A DNA stretch of 64,000 nucleotides from Phymorhynchus buccinoides. Taxonomy: Eukaryota; Mollusca; Gastropoda; Neogastropoda; Raphitomidae. Positions within the stretch are counted from its first letter, which is position 1. Each line of letters opens with the position of its first letter. Shown here piece after piece: positions 55,045 to 63,790 of this stretch. Below the pieces are notes generated by a model that did no database searches, was not told the DNA's origin, and was given only the letters and a program-made list of their open reading frames with translations. Location of the stretch: positions 16,075,989 to 16,139,988 of the forward strand of contig CM065712.1 in the NCBI GenBank assembly GCA_017654935.2, in the 5' to 3' direction. Both the position numbers and the translations under genes were made by a program.

Positions 55045-56346
55045 ATGGCAGCCAGCCAATTCGGACGAAAACTCAACCCGTATCGCAGACTGCGAGACCC
55101 GCTTGGTGTCAAAGGTATTCGACAGTCAGTCGTAATCACCAACAACCCCAGCACCATTGACCAGAACCAACAGCTGCTGGTTCGCTTCCCAAACCTTGGG
55201 CCTCATGACGTTGTGGTGCCAGGCACTGCACGCCTGGCGTTTGTCATCTCTCTGAACTCCGATGATGCTAACAGGACTGTGGTTCAAAACCTTGGCCGGG
55301 CTGTGGTGAAGAAGACTTCGATCAAGATCAGTGGAAACGAGGTCATGTCCATCGATGACTCTGACACGTACTACTGCTACAGTGACCTGTGGAAAACGGC
55401 CCAAGAGCGGCAGAATGCCCACTACCAGGGTCTCGACACTTCTGACGAGCAAAACACAACAAAACTGCGGGTCGGTGCTGGGGATGGTGATGACTCACAG
55501 GCAGAAGACAAGGCCATTGCTGATACCTATGGCAGCCGCTTCTATGTGCCTCTCGATTTCGAGCTTCTGGAGAGTCACATGCCTTTCTACCAAAGCGCCC
55601 TGGGAGACCGCCTGGAGTATGAACTGACATTCAATGACTACTCAAAAGTCTTAAAGTCCTCAAACCCTGCCGCGTCATACACCATTGACAACGTCTGTCT
55701 GGAATACGACATGGTGACACAGCCTGAACTGGCTCGCATGATCCGCACCCAGTATTCTGGACGCCTTGCCATCCTGTATGAGCGTGTTCTTCGGCACAGA
55801 AAAATCACCAAGGACAAGTCAGACACCCTGTGGAACATCAACCTGAACGTTCCAGCAAGGAGCATGAAAGGCCTCCTCATGCTGTTTGAGGACCCTGCCA
55901 CAAGTGGTGCAGAATTCGCCCGTGAAACTGAGGCCTTCTACAACCCCAAGATCAGTAAAGTGGAGGTCACCATCGAGGGCGTGCCCAACCAGCTGTACAG
56001 CCAAGGGCTGCGGGCCTACCAGCAGTGGGACGAGGCCAGAAAGTTCTTTGCCTCAGGAAGCAAGCGCCACCCCGAGGTGGCTGTGGTGGCAAAAGACCTG
56101 GCACTAGCCGACGTCTCCCTGGGAGAGTTCCTGACCACCAAATACGCCCTGTGGCTGGACCTGCGGTGTACAGATGATGATCAGCTGCATGGAACAGGCC
56201 GGAGGGTGGAAAATGCCAGTGAAGGTGTGACCATCCAGATCACAAAGAAAGCTGAAGCAGCAGGCCCATTGAACGTTTACCTGTATGTCATCATGGATGC
56301 ACAACTCAACATCGAAGATGCCCGGTACCAAGGGGCTATCTACTAA
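55045..56346 (+). CDS. probable major capsid protein (double jelly-roll, hexon-like)
   Basis: 433 residues, start ATG 55045 after the divergent promoter. It looks beta-rich throughout, with no membrane segment. The pattern VVPGTARLAFVISLN, NLGRAVVKKTSIKISGNEV, SRFYVPLDFELLESHMPFYQ, DRLEYELTFN, LEYDMV and NVPARSMKGLLMLFEDP resembles the capsid proteins of animal Mavericks/adintoviruses: a duplicated jelly roll with a PLDFELL...PF block between the halves. It is shorter than many Maverick capsid proteins, so I am not certain. The next gene starts inside its last codons and encodes the packaging ATPase, the usual neighbour of a capsid gene. Confidence 0.8.
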   Translation: MAASQFGRKLNPYRRLRDPLGVKGIRQSVVITNNPSTIDQNQQLLVRFPNLGPHDVVVPGTARLAFVISLNSDDANRTVVQNLGRAVVKKTSIKISGNEVMSIDDSDTYYCYSDLWKTAQERQNAHYQGLDTSDEQNTTKLRVGAGDGDDSQAEDKAIADTYGSRFYVPLDFELLESHMPFYQSALGDRLEYELTFNDYSKVLKSSNPAASYTIDNVCLEYDMVTQPELARMIRTQYSGRLAILYERVLRHRKITKDKSDTLWNINLNVPARSMKGLLMLFEDPATSGAEFARETEAFYNPKISKVEVTIEGVPNQLYSQGLRAYQQWDEARKFFASGSKRHPEVAVVAKDLALADVSLGEFLTTKYALWLDLRCTDDDQLHGTGRRVENASEGVTIQITKKAEAAGPLNVYLYVIMDAQLNIEDARYQGAIY

Positions 56347-56968
56347 GTTACAGTCTGCTATCGACTCCCATCTGCTCCCAAAAGACCCTCACTCAGCTAT
56401 CATTTGTGGACAAACAGGCTGTGGTAAAACTGTCTTTATTCTGGATCTTCTGGAGGGCTTCTACAGACATGTTTACCGGCACATTGTGATCCTCTGCCCC
56501 ACGGTCAAATACAACAAGACCTATCAGTCACGACGCTGGGTTTGGCAAGACCCTGAAGTTTTCATAGTCGACCCCGGTGAGAGGCTTCATGACTACCTGC
56601 GAGCATTCTACCAGCTGTTTGCTGGGGAGCCGACGCTATACCTCATCGACGACTGTGCTGCGTCCAAGGCCCTCACGAAGAAAAAGGACGTGCTTTCTGA
56701 ACTAGCGTTCAGTGGTCGCCATGCAGAGCAAAGCGTATGGGTCCTGACGCAGAAATACAACACGGTTCTCAAGGATCTTCGAGAACAGACACGCTGGGTG
56801 GCTCTGTTCCACTGCAAAGACCGTGACTCCTTTGAAGACTGCTTACGAGAAAATGACGTGATTCCTTCCAAACAGGAACGAGATGCAGTTCGGCAGTGTT
56901 TATCACAAACTAAGCATGCAAAGCTTCTGCTGAAGACTGATCAGCCAGCTGCTTATATGGTTGTCTAG
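56297..56968 (+). CDS. FtsK/HerA-like genome-packaging ATPase
   Basis: A P-loop ATPase of about 215-228 residues. Walker A is GQTGCGKT near residue 40, Walker B is LYLIDDC about 80 residues later, followed by the sensor-like VWVLTQKYN. This is the A32/FtsK-HerA type that drives genome packaging in Mavericks and their relatives. Three in-frame ATGs are possible (56285, 56297, 56318), all inside the capsid gene; I chose the middle one without firm evidence. It overlaps the capsid gene by about 50 bp in another frame. All key residues are present. Confidence 0.88.
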   Translation: MHNSTSKMPGTKGLSTKLQSAIDSHLLPKDPHSAIICGQTGCGKTVFILDLLEGFYRHVYRHIVILCPTVKYNKTYQSRRWVWQDPEVFIVDPGERLHDYLRAFYQLFAGEPTLYLIDDCAASKALTKKKDVLSELAFSGRHAEQSVWVLTQKYNTVLKDLREQTRWVALFHCKDRDSFEDCLRENDVIPSKQERDAVRQCLSQTKHAKLLLKTDQPAAYMVV

Positions 56969-56989
56969 GTGCAGTTATATAATATAAGC

Positions 56990-57763
56990 ATGTGGGAAGC
57001 TTTTTTGCTTGGATGTCAGATCATAATTTTTGGAGTCCTAGGGCTCGGCGTCTACGAATATATTAGACTCTGGCAACGTATCAAGCATCTCATCGCCACA
57101 ATACTTACTGCTTTCGGTTGCGAGATGGACTGTGATGAACTCATCGACCAGCTGTTGCAAAGCAACCTGGAGGACGACCAGCTTTCGACGCAAGATCACG
57201 CAGCACCTAGTAGTACTACTACCTGCAGCGATGCCGCTACTACTAGTAGTAGAAACACGAATAAACGTGCCAGACTCGCCGCTTTGGTTGCCGGCGGCCA
57301 AGCCCAACAGTACTCTCTGATAGAAAAGGGGCGGACTGTCACAGTCGACCAGATCGACACCATGTCTGACGAACGCATCGACCAGCTCTACGTCCGGTAC
57401 GAGGCACGACTTGGAGCAGCAATGACGAAGACACTGGGCGAATCAGCTCTCCGCCTCTACGCACTTGCGGCAAGTGTCCTGCTACCCATCCCACCCGAAA
57501 ACAGGCCCAAACTGGTGGCTGACCTTGAAGAAGACCCCTTCGTTGGACATGCCCTGAGCAACGCCACTTGTGAGCTGTATCACCGCTACGGCATGTACCT
57601 TGCCCCCGTCACAGCGGCGCTGACCACCGTTAAGCATTGCCAATTTGGACACAGGTGCGCACCTCATAATGTGGGAACGACAAACAATAATGGAACCACC
57701 ACTGAGCGAGACGACTTCGGAGAGAGTGACCGGGCCGCGACAGAAGGACCCTCAGAAAGTTGA
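56990..57763 (+). CDS. Maverick membrane protein with N-terminal helix
   Basis: 257 residues from ATG 56990, 21 bp after the ATPase stop. One hydrophobic helix at residues about 3-25 (AFLLGCQIIIFGVLGLGV), then a Ser/Thr/Asp-rich, probably disordered stretch containing NKRARLAAL, a basic motif. A helical domain follows (IDTMSDERIDQLYVRYEARL ... ALRLYALAASVLLPIPP), then a His/Cys-containing tail (KHCQFGHRCAPH). The family is not recognised. Position in the capsid-ATPase block suggests a virion or packaging accessory. Its last 74 bp overlap the next gene. Confidence 0.75.
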   Translation: MWEAFLLGCQIIIFGVLGLGVYEYIRLWQRIKHLIATILTAFGCEMDCDELIDQLLQSNLEDDQLSTQDHAAPSSTTTCSDAATTSSRNTNKRARLAALVAGGQAQQYSLIEKGRTVTVDQIDTMSDERIDQLYVRYEARLGAAMTKTLGESALRLYALAASVLLPIPPENRPKLVADLEEDPFVGHALSNATCELYHRYGMYLAPVTAALTTVKHCQFGHRCAPHNVGTTNNNGTTTERDDFGESDRAATEGPSES

Positions 57764-58148
57764 GGCTGGGCGAAAGGGTGCTGCTGCAAGGAAGGCCAAA
57801 CAAGAACGTCTTCTGGCTGAACTGCGTGAAGCAAAAACAGCTCTCCAGCCTGCCCGTGAGCCCCCTGAGGCGGAGCCATCACCACCTGCCCGTAAGCCCC
57901 CTGAGGCGGAGCCATCACCACCTGCCCGTGAGCCCCCTGCTGTACCTCCGGCACAATCTCACCCAACAGAGCGAGACTGGATGCCCTACATTCTTGGTGG
58001 TGTCGGGGTTGCCAGTCTTGCCTTTCTCCTGCAGCGTTGCAGCGCAACAAACAATGTGCAGCACGCACCACCACCCGCAGACAAAAAGCCCCCACCCACT
58101 GCTGCTGAGCAATTGAACACAGGAGCAGACCCGTTCTATATGCAATAG
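57690..58148 (+). CDS. small basic/proline-rich protein with one membrane segment
   Basis: 152 residues from ATG 57690 (MEPPLSETTS); an earlier ATG at 57645 lies deeper in the preceding gene. A Lys/Arg-rich helix (KDPQKVEAGRKGAAARKAKQ) comes first, then about two and a half repeats of PAREPPEAEPSP, then one hydrophobic helix (YILGGVGVASLAFLLQ) and a Pro-rich end. DP-KVEAG-K type basic helices recur in small Maverick proteins as far as I recall. It may bind nucleic acid on one side of a membrane. Confidence 0.75.
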   Translation: MEPPLSETTSERVTGPRQKDPQKVEAGRKGAAARKAKQERLLAELREAKTALQPAREPPEAEPSPPARKPPEAEPSPPAREPPAVPPAQSHPTERDWMPYILGGVGVASLAFLLQRCSATNNVQHAPPPADKKPPPTAAEQLNTGADPFYMQ

Positions 58149-58160
58149 TGACGTGTCGTC

Positions 58161-58400
58161 ATGGCTTCTGCAGGCATAGACGGTAAAATGCTGGCCGACG
58201 CCGCCTACCATTCCGCAGTGGTTTGCGGAATAGCAATAGGGTACGCCCAGCTGGGAAAGAAACTGCTCAAGGGTACCACCCCAAAGCTCGACCTCAACGC
58301 GTATGACATCAGCATGGTCGTGTTGGATGTTGGTCTGGCCATGGCTACCAAAGACGTGCTGGTCAAGCAGGGTATCATCCCAGCCAACCTTTTGAAGTAG
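58161..58400 (+). CDS. 79-residue Maverick membrane protein
   Basis: Start ATG 58161, 12 bp after the previous stop. Two hydrophobic segments: AAYHSAVVCGIAIGYAQLG and ISMVVLDVGLAMATKDVL. It ends VKQGIIPANLLK. I associate this compact pattern with small conserved Maverick proteins of unknown role. Likely a small virion or host-membrane protein. Confidence 0.75.
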   Translation: MASAGIDGKMLADAAYHSAVVCGIAIGYAQLGKKLLKGTTPKLDLNAYDISMVVLDVGLAMATKDVLVKQGIIPANLLK

Positions 58401-58421
58401 ACGGGGTGGTGAAAATACAAC

Positions 58422-58850
58422 ATGGCCTCAGTTGCGATGATGGTTGGCGGTGCACTTGTAAACGCCCTTGCCTTCAGTGGATCAAACTACGTCTTCTCCC
58501 TTCTACATTCCTCAAAAGCAAATGAAGAACGCAAACGCCATGACAAAGCAGTAGAACAGCTCCAAGCCGCTCAAGCAGCATGGTCCAAGAAACGTATAGA
58601 ACATCTTGACTGGATAAATGAAGAGCTCAAACGCCAGAACCACGCAGTCCGGACATTTCAGGATGTTGATGCTGCTATGCAGGAGTACTCCCATGTATTT
58701 GGCAAAAACCTTGGTCCTCTGGAGGCAGAGCCTCAGCTCTCTGATTTCTATGTTCCCAGCAATGAGCAAAAAGACCATGAGATTGCCTTCGTTGTCCTTG
58801 GGATGGTAGCCACGGGCCTGGTGGCTTACAAGATCTCAAAGAGACCATGA
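58422..58850 (+). CDS. 142-residue Maverick protein, two membrane segments around a charged helix
   Basis: Start ATG 58422, stop 58850. The N-terminal segment VAMMVGGALVNALAFSGSNY is hydrophobic. A long charged helix follows (about residues 30-85: EERKRHDKAVEQLQAAQAAW ... NEELKRQNHAVRTF). The end is DHEIAFVVLGMVATGLVAYK and a basic tail. A stretched coiled-coil-like centre between two membrane segments suggests a membrane-spanning or membrane-bridging part of the particle. Function unknown. Confidence 0.78.
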   Translation: MASVAMMVGGALVNALAFSGSNYVFSLLHSSKANEERKRHDKAVEQLQAAQAAWSKKRIEHLDWINEELKRQNHAVRTFQDVDAAMQEYSHVFGKNLGPLEAEPQLSDFYVPSNEQKDHEIAFVVLGMVATGLVAYKISKRP

Positions 58851-58959
58851 TCTCTAGATCAGCCCCAACAATTTTTTGGACAGCTGCCAGAGCCTGTGGC
58901 TGAAGCCTGTTGGAGATTGCTCGACCTTCTGGAATATTTCAGTAGCTTTGCTACTAGCC

Positions 58960-59958
58960 ATGACCGACAGTAAGCTCTCTGCCCTATACTACAGCCCAAG
59001 GGGCTACTGGAAGGGGCTCACAGCCATCAAGAAGCTGGCGTCTGCTGCCAAGGTCCCTGAAGATGCGGCCCGGGCCTGGCTCAAGAAGCAGGCCATCTGG
59101 CAAATCTATCTGCCGGCCCCTCGGCGCATACCTCGGCCCAAATTTGATGTGCAGACACCCAACGAGGTCCACCAGGCTGACCTCCTTTTCCTTCCACATG
59201 ATCGTGTGGGACGAAAGACCTTTCGTTATGCTCTCACGGTGGTCGACATCGCCAGCCGTTACAAGGAGGCAGAGCCCCTCTCAAACAAGACCGCGGCAGA
59301 GGTCGCCGATGCCCTGTCTCGCATCTACAGACGGGGCCTACTACAGTGGCCTAAGCTTCTCCAGGTTGACCCGGGGCGCGAGTTCATGGGCGCTGTCTCC
59401 CAGCTGCTTACAAAGCATGGGGTCAAGGTCAGACGCGGTCGAGTGGATGTCCACCGGGACCAAGGCATCGTAGAACGCTGGAACCGGACCTTGGCTGAAC
59501 GGCTCTTTGGGCACCAGTATGCTCAAGAGATGCGCTTATCTTCTGGGCGGTCTTCTGAGTGGGTAGCTCGTCTACCCGCAGTCGTTGCTACCCTGAACGG
59601 TGAAGTGACCAGACTGACTGGCAAGCGGCCTTCTGAGGCCATAAGGACACGATTTGTGGCACAAAAACCCTCTTCGGCAGTTCCTGGTCGTCCTGTTGGT
59701 CTTCGAGAGCAAAAGCTCCCTTCTGGAGTTGGTGTTCGCTTCCTCTACCAGCCTGGTGAGCTGGAGGGCGGCCGCCGTCGTGCTACAGACCCAGTATGGT
59801 CCCTCCAGGTGTACCGGCCTGGACGCTCGGTGACCAAGACCGGGGAGCCCGTGCTCTACTATCTGCTGGATGGCCCACCTCGAGGCTTTGTTCGCGAGGA
59901 GCTTCTGGTGGTGTCCCACGACACCCAACTTCCGCCGGAAGGGGTCCTCAAACGTTGA
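58960..59958 (+). CDS. rve-type integrase with C-terminal chromodomain-like end
   Basis: 332 residues from ATG 58960 (MTDSKLSALYYSPRGYWKG, a typical Maverick integrase opening). An in-frame ATG at 58876 would add 28 residues that do not fit the family. The DDE core is complete: D in HQADLLFLP, D in LQVDPGREF, E in DQGIVERWNRTL. The C terminus (VWSLQVYRPGRSVT ... YYLLDGPPRGFVREELL) resembles the SH3/chromodomain-like tail that targets integrases to chromatin. The enzyme joins element ends to host DNA. Its last 11 bp overlap the end of the convergent polymerase gene. Confidence 0.93.
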   Translation: MTDSKLSALYYSPRGYWKGLTAIKKLASAAKVPEDAARAWLKKQAIWQIYLPAPRRIPRPKFDVQTPNEVHQADLLFLPHDRVGRKTFRYALTVVDIASRYKEAEPLSNKTAAEVADALSRIYRRGLLQWPKLLQVDPGREFMGAVSQLLTKHGVKVRRGRVDVHRDQGIVERWNRTLAERLFGHQYAQEMRLSSGRSSEWVARLPAVVATLNGEVTRLTGKRPSEAIRTRFVAQKPSSAVPGRPVGLREQKLPSGVGVRFLYQPGELEGGRRRATDPVWSLQVYRPGRSVTKTGEPVLYYLLDGPPRGFVREELLVVSHDTQLPPEGVLKR

Positions 59959-62900
59959 GCAGTTCATCGATGTACGCATCCATCTCAGCCGCGCCAGCCG
60001 GAAGGGCGTTTTTGTGCCCATAGGCCATCGTGTCCACCCCATTTTCGTCTATCCAACGCTTGGAGTCGAAGGGTGATAGCGACACCTTGTTCAGGTGCTG
60101 CCCGTAGATGCGATGTCGCTCTGACCGGAGGACATCCATGCCATGGCGGAAGGTCTTCTTTTCGAATAGAGCCTCTTTGTACTGCTCGTGCCGGATGTGC
60201 TTCTTCACCACGCTCTTTTTAACGCCCTTGGCCTTCTTGATGTTCTGGCCACATACCTCGAGGATGGAGTACATCTTTGGCCGCAGGCCTACATATTCAG
60301 CAATTGGCCGCCCAGCGCACTCGTCTTTCATTATCCCCAGAACCTTCTTGTTGGCCATGTTGTGTAGTGGATGGTCTTTGGGGAAGTCAGACGTGTCATA
60401 GAGGTCTGCATGCCTAGCCATGTCCTTGTAAACATCCTCGGTCTGGATCTCGAGGAGCAGGCTGTCGGTGTCTGTGTACAACAACTGACAGCGCTCGCCG
60501 TACTCTACCTTCAGCTGGTTGTAGTAGAAGTCGTACATCAGGCTTTTCGAGAGATCTAGGACGGCCATCCCCACATAAACAGGTTTGTTAAGAACCAGGC
60601 GGCTCTTGTGCATCTGAACTGCTGCCAGATCATCATCAAAGATGTTGGCCCGTGCGAACGCCGGGCTAGCTATCAGGCGGCGTAGCTTGTCTTCCTCACT
60701 TGCACGCACGAGCTTCACATTGACTCGTCTTCTCAGATTTTCCATCGTCTTTCCGAACACTGAGTTGTTCATGAGCTTGTACAGGTCCTTCTCAAAGTCG
60801 CTCGTAGCTTTCTTCCGGAGCTCAGTGTTCATCCGGATGTAGGGCTCCATCCAAGGGCTCTGCTCAAAGCAAAGGGCCCGGTGAATCTTTGTGAGACGCA
60901 TGCCTAGAAACATGTACTGCTGGAGATTTCGATAGTGGAGCACATAGCGTTCCTTGTTGCGGAGGTTCGGTACCAACTTCTCAACCTCTGTTGGCGCCAC
61001 CCCAACGCCAAGGAGACTGTGCTGGTACTCCGACATCCACTCCTTTGGGACCACCATGCGCTCTGGAGCTAGCGGGTAGGCGTTGTGCGCCTTGTGCAGC
61101 TCACTTGGGTACTCCAGATCTACCTCTAGGATGTAGCCCTCTGGACTATCTGCTGGTTGCTCTGCAATGGTGGGTGCAAGCTGCTCGCAGTCTTTCACCC
61201 ACCGAAAGCCACCCGTGGGGAGAGGTTGGCTCATGGCCCAGCCATACAGGTTGTTGGCATCCAGGTAGAGGATGTGGCTACTGGGCTTTTCTGGGTCATA
61301 GCCCTCGACCAGAGGATTGTTGGCTTTGGCATGGCGCTTTGAGACCATAGAGATACCCCCACGCATCCCCTTCTCGATGAATAGGTGTTGGTCATAGTCT
61401 GTGAGCAGCTCCAGCTCTACACCTGTTTTCTTGAGTAAGGCGTCCCAAGAGAGGCCGGGGCTGGTGTAGTAGTGGGCAGGGTCTAAGCCATACTGCTGCA
61501 AGCAAGTCTTCCGAAAGGCCTCGAAGACATCTGCCAGGAGTAGGACGTCTGTGCGGCAGTAGAGGTCACTGTAATCTCCCAAGTTGCGGCATCCAAAGAC
61601 CTCCCAGACCTTTCGGGCATGGGTGTAGTCCTTCTCACTAATGTGCTCATTGGAGAGCTTGCTGTAGAAGGTCTCCTTTGGTGGGAGCCAGGTCTCTGCG
61701 AAGCGCTCCCAAGAGTCCATGTACTCGTAGGGGTAGACGCCCTTACGCAGAAGGAGCTCTCGCCTCTGCCGGTCTGGTTCATATCGGGCTGTGATTTGGA
61801 ATGCCTCTGGCTGGTTGGCTGCCACGAGCCTGTCGAGAGAAGCCAGCAGGAACTGGGCGCTGTCAATGAAGCGAAGAGGTCCCAGGCTAAAGGAAATGTA
61901 CTTCTCTGTGTTGTTAGGAATGCAGGAGACCTTGCCTTCCACCTTCGAGACGGCCTGCATCAACAGATGGGAGTCATACCCCCGCAGGTTGTGAAAGACC
62001 ACTGGGATTGTGGTGGTCTTTGGGTTTAGCCGCAGCTTGAGATTACAGGTGTTGTGAGCCGCGCCACGGTACCTTCCCGTGATGTGGCAGTGGTCGCGGA
62101 CAGAGTCGCCTTCAAGCGGTTTTTCACAAACATGACAGGTGGTAGCAGTGTTGTAGGCCCGCCAGTCCTCTCGTGTCATCCTCAAGGCCTTTGGGTTGGC
62201 CAACACAGTCTTGATCTTGCGCTCCTCTTCCTGCAGTGCTTGAAGGAAATGCTCCGCCGCATTGGGGCCGCGGTATTCGACTGGTGGCTCTGTCTGCCCA
62301 TCACACCGTACCACGATGTAGCAGTAACTGCAAGCCTCGTGGTGCTGTGTTTTCTGGGTGTAGCTTTTTGTGGGATCTAGCTGGGGACCCTCAACCTTGG
62401 TGGTGAGAGCTTCAAAGTCTGCGTATATGATGTAGGGGGCCGGGAGCTGCTTGTGGTGGTTCTGAAATGTGAGCTTGTTTTTACCCTCCTCTGGCATCTC
62501 CACCCGGACTGCAGTCTGCCCAACCCCTCGGCACTCTGGCTTGTGGGACTCGAGAAGGTCTTCCCTGGAATAGCCATGAAGACAGCGCTCGCAGAAGTGT
62601 TTGCGCCTGTTTGTGGCATTCTGTTGATGGAGAAGGCGGTTGAGGTCCTTGATCCAGGTGTAGTGGAACTTTCCAGCTTCCTCGATCAGCAGCAGGTTAA
62701 TGCGGGGCTTGTCTTCAGACTGTTTGCTGATGTGGTGGATGATGACACCCCTGTCCCACCCAAAGACGTTGATGGCTAGGTTGTTTTGTCGCTCAACCTT
62801 GAACACCTGAGAGATTGACGTAGGAGCATCAACCCCGTCAAAGTTGAGGTCGTCCTGGGTGGGGTATTTGGAGGGTCTTTGCGGGTTTTTAGCAACAGGA

Positions 62901-63754
62901 AACAGGGCTGAGCGGAGGGCCCATCGCAGGCAGTGGTCATCCCTGTTCTTCACATTGACAACCGCCTTCTTGTTTTTCACTGCAGCCGGTAGTTCGATGT
63001 AGGAGCCTCCTCTCAGGGGCTGGTATCTGGCGATGTCCAACCATAGAGTCTGCACTCTATCAACCACCCACCCAGAACCTCTTTGAGTCCATTTTTCAAG
63101 AGTCTCCTGGATGCTGGGGAAAGCTTTGTCAAGTGCCTCTCTGATTTCACTTGCTTGAAGAATCGGTTCCTGCTTGTGGCGGAGCACAGGGTCTGTGTAC
63201 TCCTCACTGCCGTCTGGGTTGCCCTTCCGAAGCTGGACCTTGAGAGCAAGCTGGAACTTAACACCACTCAAGGCTTCGATCTCTTCTACCAGCTTTTCAT
63301 GGATTTGAGTGCGAACACCCTCCAAGAAGATTTTTGGATCAACACCCAGTTTGTGGCCCTCAGGGACGTCCATCTGCCAGCCCCGTAGGAACTTGCCGAT
63401 TGCCCATCGTGCCTTGTAGAATTTGAGGGTGTCATCTTGTTGTTGCAGCGCAACGGAAACAGGAGCAAACAGATCTAATATCTCCTTTTGATAGTCCTGT
63501 ATAGTTCTGAGGGTCTTCTGACGAAAAGGGAGGGGGTCAAACACATCCAAGATGGCCGTCCTCTTCTGTTCCTTGCGCGTGCGAGGTGGGCGAGGTGGTC
63601 GTGGTTTCCCAGGGAGCAGAGGCTTGAGTAAGCGCTGTTTTACTGCTCCAGGAATGGGCTCATCCATGATGTTTTGAACCACTTCATGAAGAGTCGATTG
63701 GTTGTCAGGCATTTCTGCCAACAGCTGATCAATGTATTCAGCCACTGTAGTCAT
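59948..63754 (-). CDS. protein-primed family-B DNA polymerase (Maverick PolB)
   Basis: 1268 residues, intact, start ATG at 63754. It copies the element from a protein primer. Visible parts: N-terminal region with a Pro/Arg-rich patch (residues about 50-60); a C2H2-like finger (FCERCLHGYS ... HKPEC, about 390-415); exonuclease I YADFEA (about 443); a Cys/His endonuclease-VII-like insert (CHVCEKPL ... VRDHCHITG ... CNLKL, about 538-570); exonuclease II VFHNLRGYDSH (about 585); YPYEYMDSWERF; exonuclease III region DLYCRTDVLLLADVFEAF; polymerase motif A DANNLYGWAM (about 830); motif B NNSVFGKTMEN (about 995); motif C YTDTDS (about 1092). All catalytic acids are present. It converges on the integrase gene. 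Confidence 0.95.
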   Translation of the reverse strand: MTTVAEYIDQLLAEMPDNQSTLHEVVQNIMDEPIPGAVKQRLLKPLLPGKPRPPRPPRTRKEQKRTAILDVFDPLPFRQKTLRTIQDYQKEILDLFAPVSVALQQQDDTLKFYKARWAIGKFLRGWQMDVPEGHKLGVDPKIFLEGVRTQIHEKLVEEIEALSGVKFQLALKVQLRKGNPDGSEEYTDPVLRHKQEPILQASEIREALDKAFPSIQETLEKWTQRGSGWVVDRVQTLWLDIARYQPLRGGSYIELPAAVKNKKAVVNVKNRDDHCLRWALRSALFPVAKNPQRPSKYPTQDDLNFDGVDAPTSISQVFKVERQNNLAINVFGWDRGVIIHHISKQSEDKPRINLLLIEEAGKFHYTWIKDLNRLLHQQNATNRRKHFCERCLHGYSREDLLESHKPECRGVGQTAVRVEMPEEGKNKLTFQNHHKQLPAPYIIYADFEALTTKVEGPQLDPTKSYTQKTQHHEACSYCYIVVRCDGQTEPPVEYRGPNAAEHFLQALQEEERKIKTVLANPKALRMTREDWRAYNTATTCHVCEKPLEGDSVRDHCHITGRYRGAAHNTCNLKLRLNPKTTTIPVVFHNLRGYDSHLLMQAVSKVEGKVSCIPNNTEKYISFSLGPLRFIDSAQFLLASLDRLVAANQPEAFQITARYEPDRQRRELLLRKGVYPYEYMDSWERFAETWLPPKETFYSKLSNEHISEKDYTHARKVWEVFGCRNLGDYSDLYCRTDVLLLADVFEAFRKTCLQQYGLDPAHYYTSPGLSWDALLKKTGVELELLTDYDQHLFIEKGMRGGISMVSKRHAKANNPLVEGYDPEKPSSHILYLDANNLYGWAMSQPLPTGGFRWVKDCEQLAPTIAEQPADSPEGYILEVDLEYPSELHKAHNAYPLAPERMVVPKEWMSEYQHSLLGVGVAPTEVEKLVPNLRNKERYVLHYRNLQQYMFLGMRLTKIHRALCFEQSPWMEPYIRMNTELRKKATSDFEKDLYKLMNNSVFGKTMENLRRRVNVKLVRASEEDKLRRLIASPAFARANIFDDDLAAVQMHKSRLVLNKPVYVGMAVLDLSKSLMYDFYYNQLKVEYGERCQLLYTDTDSLLLEIQTEDVYKDMARHADLYDTSDFPKDHPLHNMANKKVLGIMKDECAGRPIAEYVGLRPKMYSILEVCGQNIKKAKGVKKSVVKKHIRHEQYKEALFEKKTFRHGMDVLRSERHRIYGQHLNKVSLSPFDSKRWIDENGVDTMAYGHKNALPAGAAEMDAYIDELLNV

Positions 63755-63790
63755 ATCGCTGGACTAGTATACCCATTATCCCACCCAGCT

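Noticed and set aside
57664..58095. Minus-strand and alternative-frame open readings over the Pro-rich Maverick gene
   Set aside because: Shadows created by the PAREPPEAEPSP-coding repeats.
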